From an uncultured Oscillospiraceae bacterium (lineage in GTDB: Bacteria; Bacillota; Clostridia; Oscillospirales; Oscillospiraceae): a DNA stretch of 14,362 nucleotides. The stretch spans positions 1-14,362 of the forward strand of contig CAAELC010000123.1 of assembly GCA_900756715.1 (NCBI GenBank), in the 5' to 3' direction. This document shows positions 6,150 to 13,383 of the stretch, one piece after another (the first letter of the stretch is position 1; each line of letters begins with the position of its first letter). The translations under genes and the position numbers were made by a program. A model generated the notes under the pieces. The model was not told where the DNA came from. It saw only the letters and a program-made list of their open reading frames with translations, and ran no database searches.

Positions 6150-6749
6150 ATGGCTGGAATCGTACATGAGTTGGAACAAAAGCAGCTGCACCAGCAGGTA
6201 ACGGAGGAGGCCCGGAATGCCGCCCATCAGTTGGTGGAGGCCGCCCATCTGCGCCGCGGACAGATTGTGGTAGTGGGCTGCAGCACCAGCGAAGTGGTGG
6301 GGTACCGAGTAGGCAGCTGGTCCACGCCGGAAATCGGGCAGGCTATCTTCGACGGACTGAACGAGGTATTTGCACCGCTGGGGATTTACATTGCCGCCCA
6401 GTGCTGCGAACACCTGAATCGGGCGCTGATTGTGGAGCACGAGGCCGTTCCCGGAGCGGAGATTGTCAATGTCAAGCCGCAGCCCAAGGCCGGCAGCAGC
6501 TTCGCCACCGCCGCCTATAACAGTTTCCGTCACCCTGTCGCGCTGGAGGAAATCCGGGCAGACGCGGGGCTGGACATCGGCGGCACACTGATTGGCATGC
6601 ATTTGAAAAAGGTTGCCGTGCCGGTGCGTCTGGAGCAGAATCACATCGGAAACGCTATTTTGCTTGCAGCCCGGGTACGCCCCAAATTCATCGGCGGTGA
6701 GCGCGCCATTTATGATGAAGCTCTGAAGGATGGGTATCCGGAATTTTAA
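6150..6749 (+). CDS. UPF0340 (YwlG, TIGR01440) family protein
   Basis: This encodes 199 residues over the family's usual full length. Recognisable parts are VVVGCSTSEVVGYRVGSWSTPEIGQAIFDGL near residues 35-70, QCCEHLNRALIVEHEAV near 92-108, and GLDIGGTLIGMHLKKVAVPVR near 150-170. The protein is predicted to be cytoplasmic with no signal peptide or membrane segment. The family is widespread in Firmicutes; I know of no settled biochemical function. The start at 6150 follows a purine-rich ribosome binding site (AAGGAAAGGA, 6131-6140) and fits the family's N-terminus better than the in-frame ATG at 6093. It lies downstream of the S component in the same direction and is probably co-transcribed, then ends at a strong terminator. 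Confidence 0.85.
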   Translation: MAGIVHELEQKQLHQQVTEEARNAAHQLVEAAHLRRGQIVVVGCSTSEVVGYRVGSWSTPEIGQAIFDGLNEVFAPLGIYIAAQCCEHLNRALIVEHEAVPGAEIVNVKPQPKAGSSFATAAYNSFRHPVALEEIRADAGLDIGGTLIGMHLKKVAVPVRLEQNHIGNAILLAARVRPKFIGGERAIYDEALKDGYPEF

Positions 6750-6756
6750 AAAGTCC

Positions 6757-6797
6757 AGTGGATTCCTGTGGCTTTTCACAGGAATCCACTTATTTTT
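6757..6797 (+). terminator. Intrinsic terminator after the UPF0340 gene
   Basis: AGTGGATTCCTGTG (6757-6770) pairs perfectly over 14 bases with CACAGGAATCCACT (6777-6790), loop GCTTTT, followed by TATTTTTA. It starts seven bases after the UPF0340 stop codon. Confidence 0.9.
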
Positions 6798-6839
6798 ATA
6801 TTCACGGGCGTAATTTTTCACAGGCGCCCCGAAACGGAA

Positions 6840-6867
6840 GCAAAAAGACGGGCCAGCGGCCCGTCTT
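6840..6867 (-). terminator. Intrinsic terminator after the sugar dehydratase gene
   Basis: AAGACGGGCC (6845-6854) pairs perfectly with GGCCCGTCTT (6858-6867) with a three-base loop. Read on the - strand the stem runs into a TTTTT tract (6842-6846). It lies 16 bases after the dehydratase stop codon. It can also act on the + strand, where TCTTCT follows. Confidence 0.85.
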
Positions 6868-6883
6868 TCTTCTGTCTTCCGTT

Positions 6884-8839
6884 TTATTTATTTTCCTTCT
6901 GATCTTCTGCGTCTGCCACTTCCTGCATTTCGGCAGCTTCGGCAGCAGCACGGTTAACCTCTTCCGGCATATGGAAAGTGGGAACCGTTTTCTTCACCAC
7001 CTCCAGCACCGCTGCCTGATTCTCGGTTTTGATGGCTTCCCGCACCAGTGCCAGTTTCTGTTCCACCTCATCCCGGGAAAGGCCTTTATCGCGCTCGATA
7101 AAAATCATGTCATTGTCGGTCTTGTCCAATTCCTCGGTCTTCATCAGCAGTTCTTCATAAAGCTTCTCACCGGGGCGCAGGCCAATCTCCACAATATCAA
7201 TATCCTGATAGGGGCGCAGGCCGGACAGGCGAATCATATTCTCTGCCAGATCCAGAATCTTCACCGGCTTGCCCATATCCAGCACAAACAGCTCCCCATT
7301 GTGTGCCATGGCGCAGGTAACCATCACCAGCTGCACCGCCTCTGGAATGGTCATAAAATAGCGAATAATCCGCTTGTCCGTCAGCGTAATGGGACCGCCT
7401 GCCTCAATCTGCCGTTTAAACAGCGGAATCACCGACCCATTGCTGCCCAGCACATTGCCGAACCGGACGGCCGTAAACTCCGTCTTACTGTCTTTGCGGC
7501 ACTGAATCACCATTTCACACAAGCGCTTGCTGGCACCCATGACATTGGTGGGGTTTACAGCCTTATCTGTCGAAATCAGCAGGAATTTCTCCACCCCATA
7601 TTTCTCAGCCAGATTAGCCACATTATAGGTGCCCAGCACATTGTTTTTAAGTGCTTCCACACCGGAATGCTCCATCAGCGGAACATGCTTGTGGGCCGCA
7701 GCATGGAAAACCAGATCCGGCCGTACCTGCCGGAACACATAGTCCATACGCTCCACATCCCGGACGGACGCGATAATAACCTCCAGATTCAGACGATCGC
7801 CGTATTTGCGAATCAGTTCCTGCTGAATCTCATAGGCATTATTTTCATAAATATCCAGAATAACCAGCTTTTTCGGCTGCAGCGCTGCCACCTGACGGCA
7901 CAACTCACTGCCGATTGAACCGCCTCCGCCTGTCACCAGCACGGTCTTTCCCTTATAAAAGGCACAGGTCTGGTCATTCTCAACAGAGATGGCATTGCGG
8001 AACAGCAAATCCTCGATGCGAAACTCCCGCAGGGCACGTTTGGCCGTGGGGGCCTGTTCCACCCCTGCAGGGTAGTCGTAAAGCTTTACCCGGCAGTTGG
8101 TCTGGCGGTAGAGGTTGAACAGTTCCTGCTTCCGCTCTGTCGTCAGATCCGGCAGTGCGATGATAATCTCCTGCACATTCATCTGCTTCAGCCGCTCCAC
8201 AATCTTGTCATCCTCCGGATATACTCGGATGCCATTGACCGTCTGGCCGCATTTCTGTGGATCCTTGTCCACAAAGCACATCGGCTCGTATCGGGAACGG
8301 GGATTACGGAAAAACTCGTCGGCAAGTGTGGAGCCGACATTGCCCGCCCCCACAATGGCCACATCTACCTTATAAAGCTGGGAGAAAGAGTTTCCCTCCA
8401 TCGCCTTGTCGGCGTTCCGATTCCTGTAGGCGTAATACAACTGATAGACATACCGGCTGAGCAGCGTCATCAGCAGGATGGCCATAGCCACGATCAAATG
8501 CACGCCGATGCCCAGATTCACCGCGTATTCAAATCGGCCCAGAATAGCCAGCAGCAGATTGGACACCGCATCAGCAATGATAATGCGCAGATAGGTCTGC
8601 ACATTCGCATAGCGCCAGATGCTGGAATACACCCCGGCGATGGTGCGTCCCGTCATTGTAAACAGGATCAGCACCAGCAGACGCAGAACAGAATAGTCAC
8701 CATTTAATGCAATGGAGGTGGGCTTGAGCATGGTAAGCAGCATGGCCAGACCGTACATAGCGATGATAATAATCGTGTCGACCAGAAACAGCTGCGCTTT
8801 TCTCTTACTAATTTTCATCAAAAATGTCCTTCGTTTCAT
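6884..8839 (-). CDS. Membrane-anchored UDP-sugar 4,6-dehydratase (WbpM/CapD/PglF type)
   Basis: This encodes 651 residues. The N-terminus (about 15-135) has four hydrophobic membrane segments. A small nucleotide-binding-like domain follows (VAIVGAGNVGSTLADEF, about 160-175), then the extended short-chain dehydrogenase domain: VLVTGGGGSIGSELCRQ (about 300-316, NAD-binding glycine motif), HAAAHKHVPLME and STDKAVNPTNVMGASKR. The usual YxxxK catalytic pair is MxxxK here, as known for the long WbpM-type enzymes. These dehydrate UDP-GlcNAc at the inner membrane face, the first step to diamino or deoxy sugars of surface glycans. No other glycan genes flank it. I chose the ATG at 8839 (AGGGGG just upstream); an in-frame ATG at 8818 with AAGGA is an alternative. 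An acidic tail (EMQEVADAEDQKENK) ends the protein. Its own promoter and terminator suggest a single-gene unit. Confidence 0.9.
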   Translation of the reverse strand: MKRRTFLMKISKRKAQLFLVDTIIIIAMYGLAMLLTMLKPTSIALNGDYSVLRLLVLILFTMTGRTIAGVYSSIWRYANVQTYLRIIIADAVSNLLLAILGRFEYAVNLGIGVHLIVAMAILLMTLLSRYVYQLYYAYRNRNADKAMEGNSFSQLYKVDVAIVGAGNVGSTLADEFFRNPRSRYEPMCFVDKDPQKCGQTVNGIRVYPEDDKIVERLKQMNVQEIIIALPDLTTERKQELFNLYRQTNCRVKLYDYPAGVEQAPTAKRALREFRIEDLLFRNAISVENDQTCAFYKGKTVLVTGGGGSIGSELCRQVAALQPKKLVILDIYENNAYEIQQELIRKYGDRLNLEVIIASVRDVERMDYVFRQVRPDLVFHAAAHKHVPLMEHSGVEALKNNVLGTYNVANLAEKYGVEKFLLISTDKAVNPTNVMGASKRLCEMVIQCRKDSKTEFTAVRFGNVLGSNGSVIPLFKRQIEAGGPITLTDKRIIRYFMTIPEAVQLVMVTCAMAHNGELFVLDMGKPVKILDLAENMIRLSGLRPYQDIDIVEIGLRPGEKLYEELLMKTEELDKTDNDMIFIERDKGLSRDEVEQKLALVREAIKTENQAAVLEVVKKTVPTFHMPEEVNRAAAEAAEMQEVADAEDQKENK

Positions 8840-8896
8840 GGCGGCCCCCTCTTCCAAAAGGCGCCGCCGGTTTCATCATGAAATAGTATTACTGAC

Positions 8897-8925
8897 ATTA
8901 TAGCACAGAGGAGCAACCTTGTCAC
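8897..8925 (-). promoter_or_regulatory. Sigma-A-type promoter of the dehydratase gene
   Basis: On the - strand GTGACA (8920-8925) and TATAAT (8897-8902) are 17 bases apart: five of six and six of six matches to consensus. Transcription would start near 8890, about 50 bases before the start codon. Confidence 0.7.
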
Positions 8926-8946
8926 TATCCGAAGCAAAGTTTTTTC

Positions 8947-8959
8947 TGACAATTTGTCA
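8947..8959. promoter_or_regulatory. Candidate operator palindrome TGACAATTTGTCA
   Basis: The 13-base sequence has perfect six-base arms (TGACAA and TTGTCA) around one base. The half-site TTGTCAC recurs at 8919-8925, over the -35 box of the dehydratase promoter, and TGTCA appears again at 8963-8967. It lies between the two divergent promoters. No regulator gene is next to it. Confidence 0.35.
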
Positions 8960-9018
8960 CCCTGTCAGCTACATATTGCATTTTCAAAAGGTAACCTCCT
9001 TCTTAACAAGCACCATAC

Positions 9019-9047
9019 TTGACGCTTGATCGCAGAGCATGTATAAT
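9019..9047 (+). promoter_or_regulatory. Sigma-A-type promoter of the MATE gene
   Basis: TTGACG (9019-9024) and TATAAT (9042-9047) are 17 bases apart, a near-consensus promoter. Transcription would start near 9054, leaving a leader of about 40 bases before the ATG at 9095. Confidence 0.85.
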
Positions 9048-9094
9048 AATAGAAAATTGCGGGCAGCCGCTCAACAGAAAGGATTTTATCCAAA

Positions 9095-10435
9095 ATGCAG
9101 AAAAATCGAAGTCTCCTGTCGCAATTCATTCATTTTTCAGTGGCCACAGTGGCCTCATTGATGGTTTTTTCCCTCTACTCCATTGTGGACGGCCTGTTTG
9201 TAGCCCGCGGCGTTGGGCAGTATGCCATGAGCGCCGTGAATCTGGCCGTTCCCTTTCTCAACATTCTATTTTCCATTGCTGTGGTTTTTGCTGTTGGCAC
9301 CTCCACCCTGATTGCCTACCTTCTGGGACAGGGGGACAGCGGGCAGGCCAACCGTCTGTTTTCTCAGAATCTTGCGGTGTTGGTGGTACTGGGGCTGTTC
9401 ATCTCCGCAGGAGTTCTGCTTTTTCCGCAGTCCTTTGCCCGGCTACTTGGTGCTGATGGAATTATTCTGGACTATACTGTGCGATATCTGCAGGGACTTG
9501 CTCCTTTTTCCGTCTGCTTCATGGTATCCTATAATCTGGAAATTCTGGTAAAAACCGATGGCCGTCCCAGGCTGGCTTTGCTGACTGTAATTACCGGCTG
9601 CCTGACCAACTGTCTGCTGGACTATCTTGCCATCTTCCACTGGAATCTGGGTATCTGGGGTGCTGCGGCAGCTACCGGTGTCAGTCAGCTGCTGACCTGC
9701 GTGATTTATCTGACCCATTTTCTGGGAAAACACACCACTTTTCATCCCGTGCGGTTTCGGATGGATTGGCGCATTTACAAGAAGCTTCTGCCTATCGGCA
9801 TCGCCGATGGGCTGACCGAACTGTGCAACGGCCTGATGATTTTTCTCTTTAACCGCACCATTCTTCGATGTATCGGCACCGATGGACTGGTGGCCTATAC
9901 CATCATCGCCTACGCCAATACACTTATCATCAATATCACTATGGGGGTCAGTCAGGGCAGCCAGCCTCTTATCAGCTATCAAAACGGAAAGGATCAGCCG
10001 GACGCCATACAAAAATTGCTGCGCTATGGTCTTACAGCCATGGCAGGTATTGCCATCGTGTGTTTTACGTCCATGTACATGCTTGCTCCCGGACTGGTCC
10101 GGGCTTATCTCATGGATAGCGATCCCGCCCTGAACGCTTTCGCTGTGGACGCCTTCCGGCGCTACAGCTTCTGCTACCTTCCCGTTGGTTTCAACATTTT
10201 CACTGCCGGGTTTATGACGGCGTTGGCACGGCCTTTGCCTGCCCTGTGTATTTCCACCGGACGGGGCTTTCTGCTGCAGGCCGGGGCGCTCCTGCTTCTA
10301 TCCGCTACGGCAGGCGGCGGAAGCATCTGGTTTGCCCCCTTGTGCTCGGAGCTTTTATGTTTATGCCTGTCTCTGCTGTGCCTGCGGCAATATTGCAGGC
10401 AGTCAAACACCCGCACTGCGCCGCCTGTTGATTGA
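9095..10435 (+). CDS. MATE family efflux transporter
   Basis: This encodes 446 residues with about twelve membrane segments in two similar halves, the usual size and form of MATE drug/sodium antiporters of the cytoplasmic membrane. The opening FIHFSVATVASLMVFSLYSIVDGLFVARGVG is the family's first helix pair, with the conserved aspartate in SIVDGLFVARGVG, and SAVNLAVPFLNILFSIAVVFAVGTSTLIAYLLGQGD follows. The second half has KKLLPIGIADGLTELCNGLMIFLFN and QGSQPLISYQNG, as in the MepA-like branch. Typical substrates are cationic compounds; the actual substrate is unknown. The ATG at 9095 has AAAGGA upstream at a rather long spacing. The gene has its own strong promoter and a hairpin terminator, so it is a single-gene unit. 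It shows no damage. Confidence 0.9.
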   Translation: MQKNRSLLSQFIHFSVATVASLMVFSLYSIVDGLFVARGVGQYAMSAVNLAVPFLNILFSIAVVFAVGTSTLIAYLLGQGDSGQANRLFSQNLAVLVVLGLFISAGVLLFPQSFARLLGADGIILDYTVRYLQGLAPFSVCFMVSYNLEILVKTDGRPRLALLTVITGCLTNCLLDYLAIFHWNLGIWGAAAATGVSQLLTCVIYLTHFLGKHTTFHPVRFRMDWRIYKKLLPIGIADGLTELCNGLMIFLFNRTILRCIGTDGLVAYTIIAYANTLIINITMGVSQGSQPLISYQNGKDQPDAIQKLLRYGLTAMAGIAIVCFTSMYMLAPGLVRAYLMDSDPALNAFAVDAFRRYSFCYLPVGFNIFTAGFMTALARPLPALCISTGRGFLLQAGALLLLSATAGGGSIWFAPLCSELLCLCLSLLCLRQYCRQSNTRTAPPVD

Positions 10436-10449
10436 AAAACAAAGAGCGC

Positions 10450-10486
10450 AAAAGCTGCCTGACCAAACCCGGTCAGGCAGCTTTTT
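10450..10486. terminator. Bidirectional intrinsic terminator
   Basis: AAAAGCTGCCTGACC (10450-10464) pairs perfectly over 15 bases with GGTCAGGCAGCTTTT (10471-10485), loop AAACCC. T-runs follow on both strands. It separates the MATE gene (stop 10435) from the convergent CoA-transferase gene (stop 10508) and can end both transcripts. Confidence 0.9.
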
Positions 10487-10507
10487 ATACTGTTTATATT
10501 TGGTTTA

Positions 10508-11176
10508 TCAGTCAACCATGCTCTTCAGGTCGGTGGAAACAGTGATGGGGGCGGCGGTAGCAGCCTTCACCTGCTCCACAGTGAACTCAGGATTGATCTC
10601 AGTCATCAACAGGCCATTTTCGGTCACTTCCAGCACGCACATCTCAGTGATGATCTTGTTCACGCAATGAGAGGCAGTCAGAGGCAGACGGCACTTCTCG
10701 AAAATCTTGGGATTGCCCTTGGCAGTGTGCTCCATGCAGACAATGCAGTGCTTTGCACCCACGCACAGATCCATAGCGCCGCCCATACCGGGCATCTTCT
10801 TGCCGGGGATGATCCAGTTGGCCAGATTGCCCTCAGCATCAACCTCCAGAGCGCCCAGGAAGCAAGCGTCCACATGGCCGCCGCGAATCAGGCCAAAGTT
10901 GGAAGCGGAATCAATAAAACCGCCGCCATATGCCACGGAGGAGGGAGAACCGCCAGCGTCCACCACATGGTAAGGATCGTAGTTGGCGTCGCCTTCCTTG
11001 GGAGAAGTACCAGCGGAGACAATGCCCAGCTCAGCATGGATAATCAGTTCCACATCCTTGGGCAGATATGCGGGGATCATAGTGGGCAGACCAATGCCCA
11101 GATTCACGACATCGCCATTCTTCAGTTCCTTGGCGCAGCGCTTGGCAATAAAGCCTTTGATTTCAGACTTTTCCAT
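10508..11176 (-). CDS. CoA-transferase subunit B (acetoacetate/butyrate type)
   Basis: This encodes 222 residues of family I CoA-transferase, beta subunit. GDVVNLGIGLPTMIPAYL (about 21-38) and HAELGIVSAGTSP (about 47-59) are the family landmarks; the glutamate in HAELG aligns with the catalytic glutamate of the SENG motif that forms the covalent CoA thioester. GGGFIDSASNFGLIRGGHVDACFLGALEVDAEGNLANW and KMPGMGGAMDLCVGAK follow as expected. With subunit A it would move CoA from an acyl-CoA to a free acid in the cytoplasm. The nearby lysine aminomutase genes suggest acetoacetate and butyryl-CoA as the pair; this is inference. The ATG at 11176 shares its A with the stop codon of subunit A (TAATG), and AAGGAG lies ten bases upstream, so translation is coupled. 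The gene ends before the shared terminator at 10450-10486. Confidence 0.88.
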   Translation of the reverse strand: MEKSEIKGFIAKRCAKELKNGDVVNLGIGLPTMIPAYLPKDVELIIHAELGIVSAGTSPKEGDANYDPYHVVDAGGSPSSVAYGGGFIDSASNFGLIRGGHVDACFLGALEVDAEGNLANWIIPGKKMPGMGGAMDLCVGAKHCIVCMEHTAKGNPKIFEKCRLPLTASHCVNKIITEMCVLEVTENGLLMTEINPEFTVEQVKAATAAPITVSTDLKSMVD

Positions 11177-11868
11177 TACTTTCTCTCTCCTTCCACGATG
11201 TAGTTCACGCACATGCCATAAGTATGGACATCCTCGGGCTCGATGTCGCCCACAGGAACCAGATACTCCGTCTCAGCAATCACGGTATCGGCGGCAGTGG
11301 CCATCACCACATTGAAGTTACGCATCGTGCCCTTGTACCAGCAGTTGCCGTACTCATCGCACTTATAGGTGCCCAGCAGGGCAAAATCGGCATGGATGGG
11401 CTTCATCAGCAGGTAGTCCTTGCCATCCACAGTCTTGCGGCCCAGGCAGAAGGGGCTTTCCTCCACCAGCGTATCCAGGCCGACCGGGGTCAGCACGCCG
11501 CCCAAACCTGCACCGGCAGCGCGGATGCACTCTGCCAGAGTGCCCTGAGGCAGCAGGTTTACCTCCAGTGTGCCCTCGGCACTCTGCTGGCCGACCTCGG
11601 GAGTCATGCCCACATGGGTAGCGATGACGCGCTTGACCTGATGGTTATGGATCAACTCGGCAATACCGAAGAACTCCTCCCCCTTGGGGCCAACAGCGCG
11701 GCCCATATCATTGGCGATAAGGGTCAAGTTCTTTGTACCCAGAGCCACCAGCTCCTTCACGATTGCCCGGGCCTGACCGCAAGCCAAAAAGCCGCCGCAC
11801 ATGATGGTGGCGCCTTCGGGAATCATCGCCGCTGCCTCTTTGGCAGTAATAACAGGTTTCTTTGCCAT
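11176..11868 (-). CDS. CoA-transferase subunit A (acetoacetate/butyrate type)
   Basis: This encodes 230 residues of family I CoA-transferase, alpha subunit. It begins with ITAKEAAAMIPEGATIMCGGFLACGQ, the alpha-subunit start, then KELVALGTKNLTLIANDMG. The glycine-rich GAGLGGVLTPVGLDTLVEE (about 119-137) matches the alpha-subunit GxGxxxxxTPxGxxT loop. KPIHADFALLGTYKCDEYGNCWYKGTMRNFN fits the conserved region before the C-terminus. The ATG at 11868 has a strong GGAGG a few bases upstream. Stop and start of the two subunits overlap by one base, as is common for equimolar subunits. A promoter-like element and a small palindrome lie 60-90 bases upstream, so it may be transcribed separately from the cobO gene 125 bases away. 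Confidence 0.88.
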   Translation of the reverse strand: MAKKPVITAKEAAAMIPEGATIMCGGFLACGQARAIVKELVALGTKNLTLIANDMGRAVGPKGEEFFGIAELIHNHQVKRVIATHVGMTPEVGQQSAEGTLEVNLLPQGTLAECIRAAGAGLGGVLTPVGLDTLVEESPFCLGRKTVDGKDYLLMKPIHADFALLGTYKCDEYGNCWYKGTMRNFNVVMATAADTVIAETEYLVPVGDIEPEDVHTYGMCVNYIVEGERK

Positions 11869-11928
11869 GTTAATTCCTCCTTATAAATTTAAGGGCTGCT
11901 TCAATAAGTTAATTATTTAGCAATTACA

Positions 11929-11957
11929 ATGATACCATGTATCCCCTGCAAATGCAA
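11929..11957 (-). promoter_or_regulatory. Possible promoter of the CoA-transferase genes
   Basis: On the - strand TTGCAT (11952-11957) and TATCAT (11929-11934) are 17 bases apart, near-consensus boxes. The -35 box lies in a hairpin (CAAATGC 11949-11955 with GCATTTG 11960-11966). Transcription would start near 11922, about 54 bases before the ATG. Confidence 0.5.
11931..11943. promoter_or_regulatory. Palindrome GATACCATGTATC over the -10 box
   Basis: GATAC (11931-11935) and GTATC (11939-11943) are perfect inverted arms around CAT. The site covers most of the proposed -10 box of the CoA-transferase promoter, a usual place for a repressor operator. No regulator is encoded nearby. Confidence 0.35.
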
Positions 11958-11988
11958 GGGCATTTGTCCCCCTTTTATGGGGATTTTT
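11941..11988 (-). other. Alternative RNA folds between cobO and the CoA-transferase genes
   Basis: On the - strand ATCCCC (11984-11979) can pair either with GGGGA (11971-11967) in a local hairpin or with GGGGAT (11946-11941) in a larger stem enclosing CAAATGC/GCATTTG (11966-11949). The two folds exclude each other. There is no U-tract on the - strand; on the + strand the small hairpin is followed by TTTTT (11984-11988), so antisense termination is also possible. These bases would only be in RNA reading through from cobO. Confidence 0.4.
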
Positions 11989-11993
11989 ACACT

Positions 11994-12524
11994 TTAAAAC
12001 TCAACGCCTCGCCGTGCATTCAGGCCCTTGTCAAAGGGATGACGCACTTTCTGCATGCGGGTAATATAATCTGCAAGCGGATCAGTACAAGGGGTAGGCG
12101 CACGACCAGTCATGACCACTTCCAAATCTTCGGGGCGATTTTTCAGAAAGTCTGCCAGTTCCTCATCGTCCAGCATTCCCAAAGACACTGCATCCAGCAC
12201 TTCGTCCATCACCAGCAATCTGGCATGGTACTTCTCCACCGCTGCCACCGTGTCCCGGAAATGCTGCTGCACCTGTCGGCGGCACTCTGCTTTTTCCTCG
12301 TCTGTCATCTGAAAGACAAACTTACACAGCTCCGCCACCGGCTTAACATAGTGATAATTCGGCAGGGAACGCAGGATATTCAGTTCGCCGCTGTTGGTGC
12401 CCTTTAAAAACTGGCTCATCACCACCGGCCAACCGCATCCGCAGGAACGAACGCTCAGCCCGATGGCTGCGGTCGTTTTGCCTTTCCCGTCTCCGCAATA
12501 AATGTGAATTTTCGCCTTCTCCAT
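11994..12524 (-). CDS. cobO: Corrinoid adenosyltransferase, CobO/BtuR family
   Basis: This encodes 176 residues. The enzyme moves the adenosyl group of ATP to cob(I)alamin or cob(I)yrinate, giving adenosylcobalamin. IHIYCGDGKGKTTAAIGL (residues 6-23) holds the P-loop GDGKGKTT; MSQFLKGTNSGEL, LLVMDEVLDAVSLGML (Walker B-like) and the C-terminal VVMTGR near HPFDKGLNARRGVEF complete the CobA/CobO pattern. The ATG at 12524 follows GGAGG by five bases; an in-frame upstream extension to 12593 would overlap the preceding gene's end and lacks family likeness. It is the third gene in a row after kamD and kamE, 70 bases behind kamE. The lysine mutase needs adenosylcobalamin, so the gene probably supplies or restores this cofactor for it. 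cobO is the closest standard symbol; btuR is the same family. Confidence 0.9.
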   Translation of the reverse strand: MEKAKIHIYCGDGKGKTTAAIGLSVRSCGCGWPVVMSQFLKGTNSGELNILRSLPNYHYVKPVAELCKFVFQMTDEEKAECRRQVQQHFRDTVAAVEKYHARLLVMDEVLDAVSLGMLDDEELADFLKNRPEDLEVVMTGRAPTPCTDPLADYITRMQKVRHPFDKGLNARRGVEF

Positions 12525-12550
12525 GGTGCCTCCTTCAATGCAAGGGCAGA

Positions 12551-12576
12551 CGGCCATGAAAGCATTCCCATGGCCG
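12551..12576 (-). other. 8-bp hairpin between kamE and cobO
   Basis: CGGCCATG (12551-12558) and CATGGCCG (12569-12576) pair perfectly around a ten-base loop. There is no U-tract, so it is more likely to affect mRNA decay or relative expression of kamE and cobO than to end transcription. Confidence 0.45.
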
Positions 12577-12594
12577 CCTGATCCGCTTGTCAAG

Positions 12595-13383
12595 TTACTT
12601 CATACCCCGCTTGACCATCTCGGTCACAGCGAAGGACGCCACATCGTCAGCATACTTGCCAGCGCCGAAGCCGGCATCAAAGCCTAATTCCTTAGCCAGC
12701 TCATGCGTGATACGAGGACCGCCGCAGCAGACAACAAACTTGTCGCGCAGGCCCTCGGCCTCCAGCAATTCGATGAGGTTGGTCAGATTCTGGATGTGCA
12801 CATCCTTCTGGGTCACGGTCTGGGAAACCAGCAGCACATCCGCGTGCAGCTCCACGGCCTTCTTGATAAAATCCTCGTTGGGCACCTGAGAGCCAAGGTT
12901 ATAAGCCTCAATCATCTCATAGCGCTCCAGACCGTAGTGGCCGGCAAAGCCCTTGCGGTTCATAATGGCGTCAATACCCACTGTGTGGGCATCAGTACCG
13001 GTAGAGGCGCCAACCATCACGACCTTGCGGCCGATATGCTCACGGATATAGTCGTTGGTATCTTCCATGCTCATAACATCGGACTCCACGGTGATAACAT
13101 GGATGTCCTCATAGTTCACGGAATGCACGCAGCTACCGTAAACCACATAGAAGGTAAACTCCTTATCCAGAGCGTGATGGTAGGCCACGTTAGGCTCTTC
13201 CAGACCCATCTTCTTGGCGATCTGACGGGCAGCCTCTTCGCCGCGCTCATCATCCTTGATGGGCAGGGTGAAGCTGGTCTGCACCTTACCGTCGTTCATG
13301 GTGTCGCCATAAGGCTTCAGGCGGGTCAGATCCAATGTGGTATCGAAGTCGATTTTATGGGTGTTATACAGTCCGCTGCTCAT
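12595..13383 (-). CDS. kamE: Lysine 5,6-aminomutase, beta subunit
   Basis: This encodes 262 residues, full length for the family. The mutase shifts the epsilon-amino group of D-lysine or L-beta-lysine to C5 by radical chemistry using PLP and adenosylcobalamin. The cobalamin motif DxHxxG is GTDAHTVG, with D131, H133 and G136. K144 in NRKGF is at the position of the lysine known to hold PLP in the C. sticklandii enzyme (Lys144 beta), and H133 matches its cobalamin ligand (His133 beta); my residue count gives the same numbers. Residues about 25-95 form the dimerisation domain and about 118-255 the Rossmann-like B12 domain, ending near CGGPRITHELAKELGFDAGFG. The ATG at 13383 overlaps the kamD stop (ATGA). 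A few other aminomutases (ornithine 4,5) share this fold, but the short separate alpha and beta subunits fit the lysine enzyme. Confidence 0.93.
   Translation of the reverse strand: MSSGLYNTHKIDFDTTLDLTRLKPYGDTMNDGKVQTSFTLPIKDDERGEEAARQIAKKMGLEEPNVAYHHALDKEFTFYVVYGSCVHSVNYEDIHVITVESDVMSMEDTNDYIREHIGRKVVMVGASTGTDAHTVGIDAIMNRKGFAGHYGLERYEMIEAYNLGSQVPNEDFIKKAVELHADVLLVSQTVTQKDVHIQNLTNLIELLEAEGLRDKFVVCCGGPRITHELAKELGFDAGFGAGKYADDVASFAVTEMVKRGMK

Noticed and set aside
6758..7918. A 386-codon open frame on the + strand
   Set aside because: It lies opposite the well-supported dehydratase gene, begins in a terminator, has no family likeness and is rich in His/Gln, as expected of an antisense shadow of a high-G+C gene.
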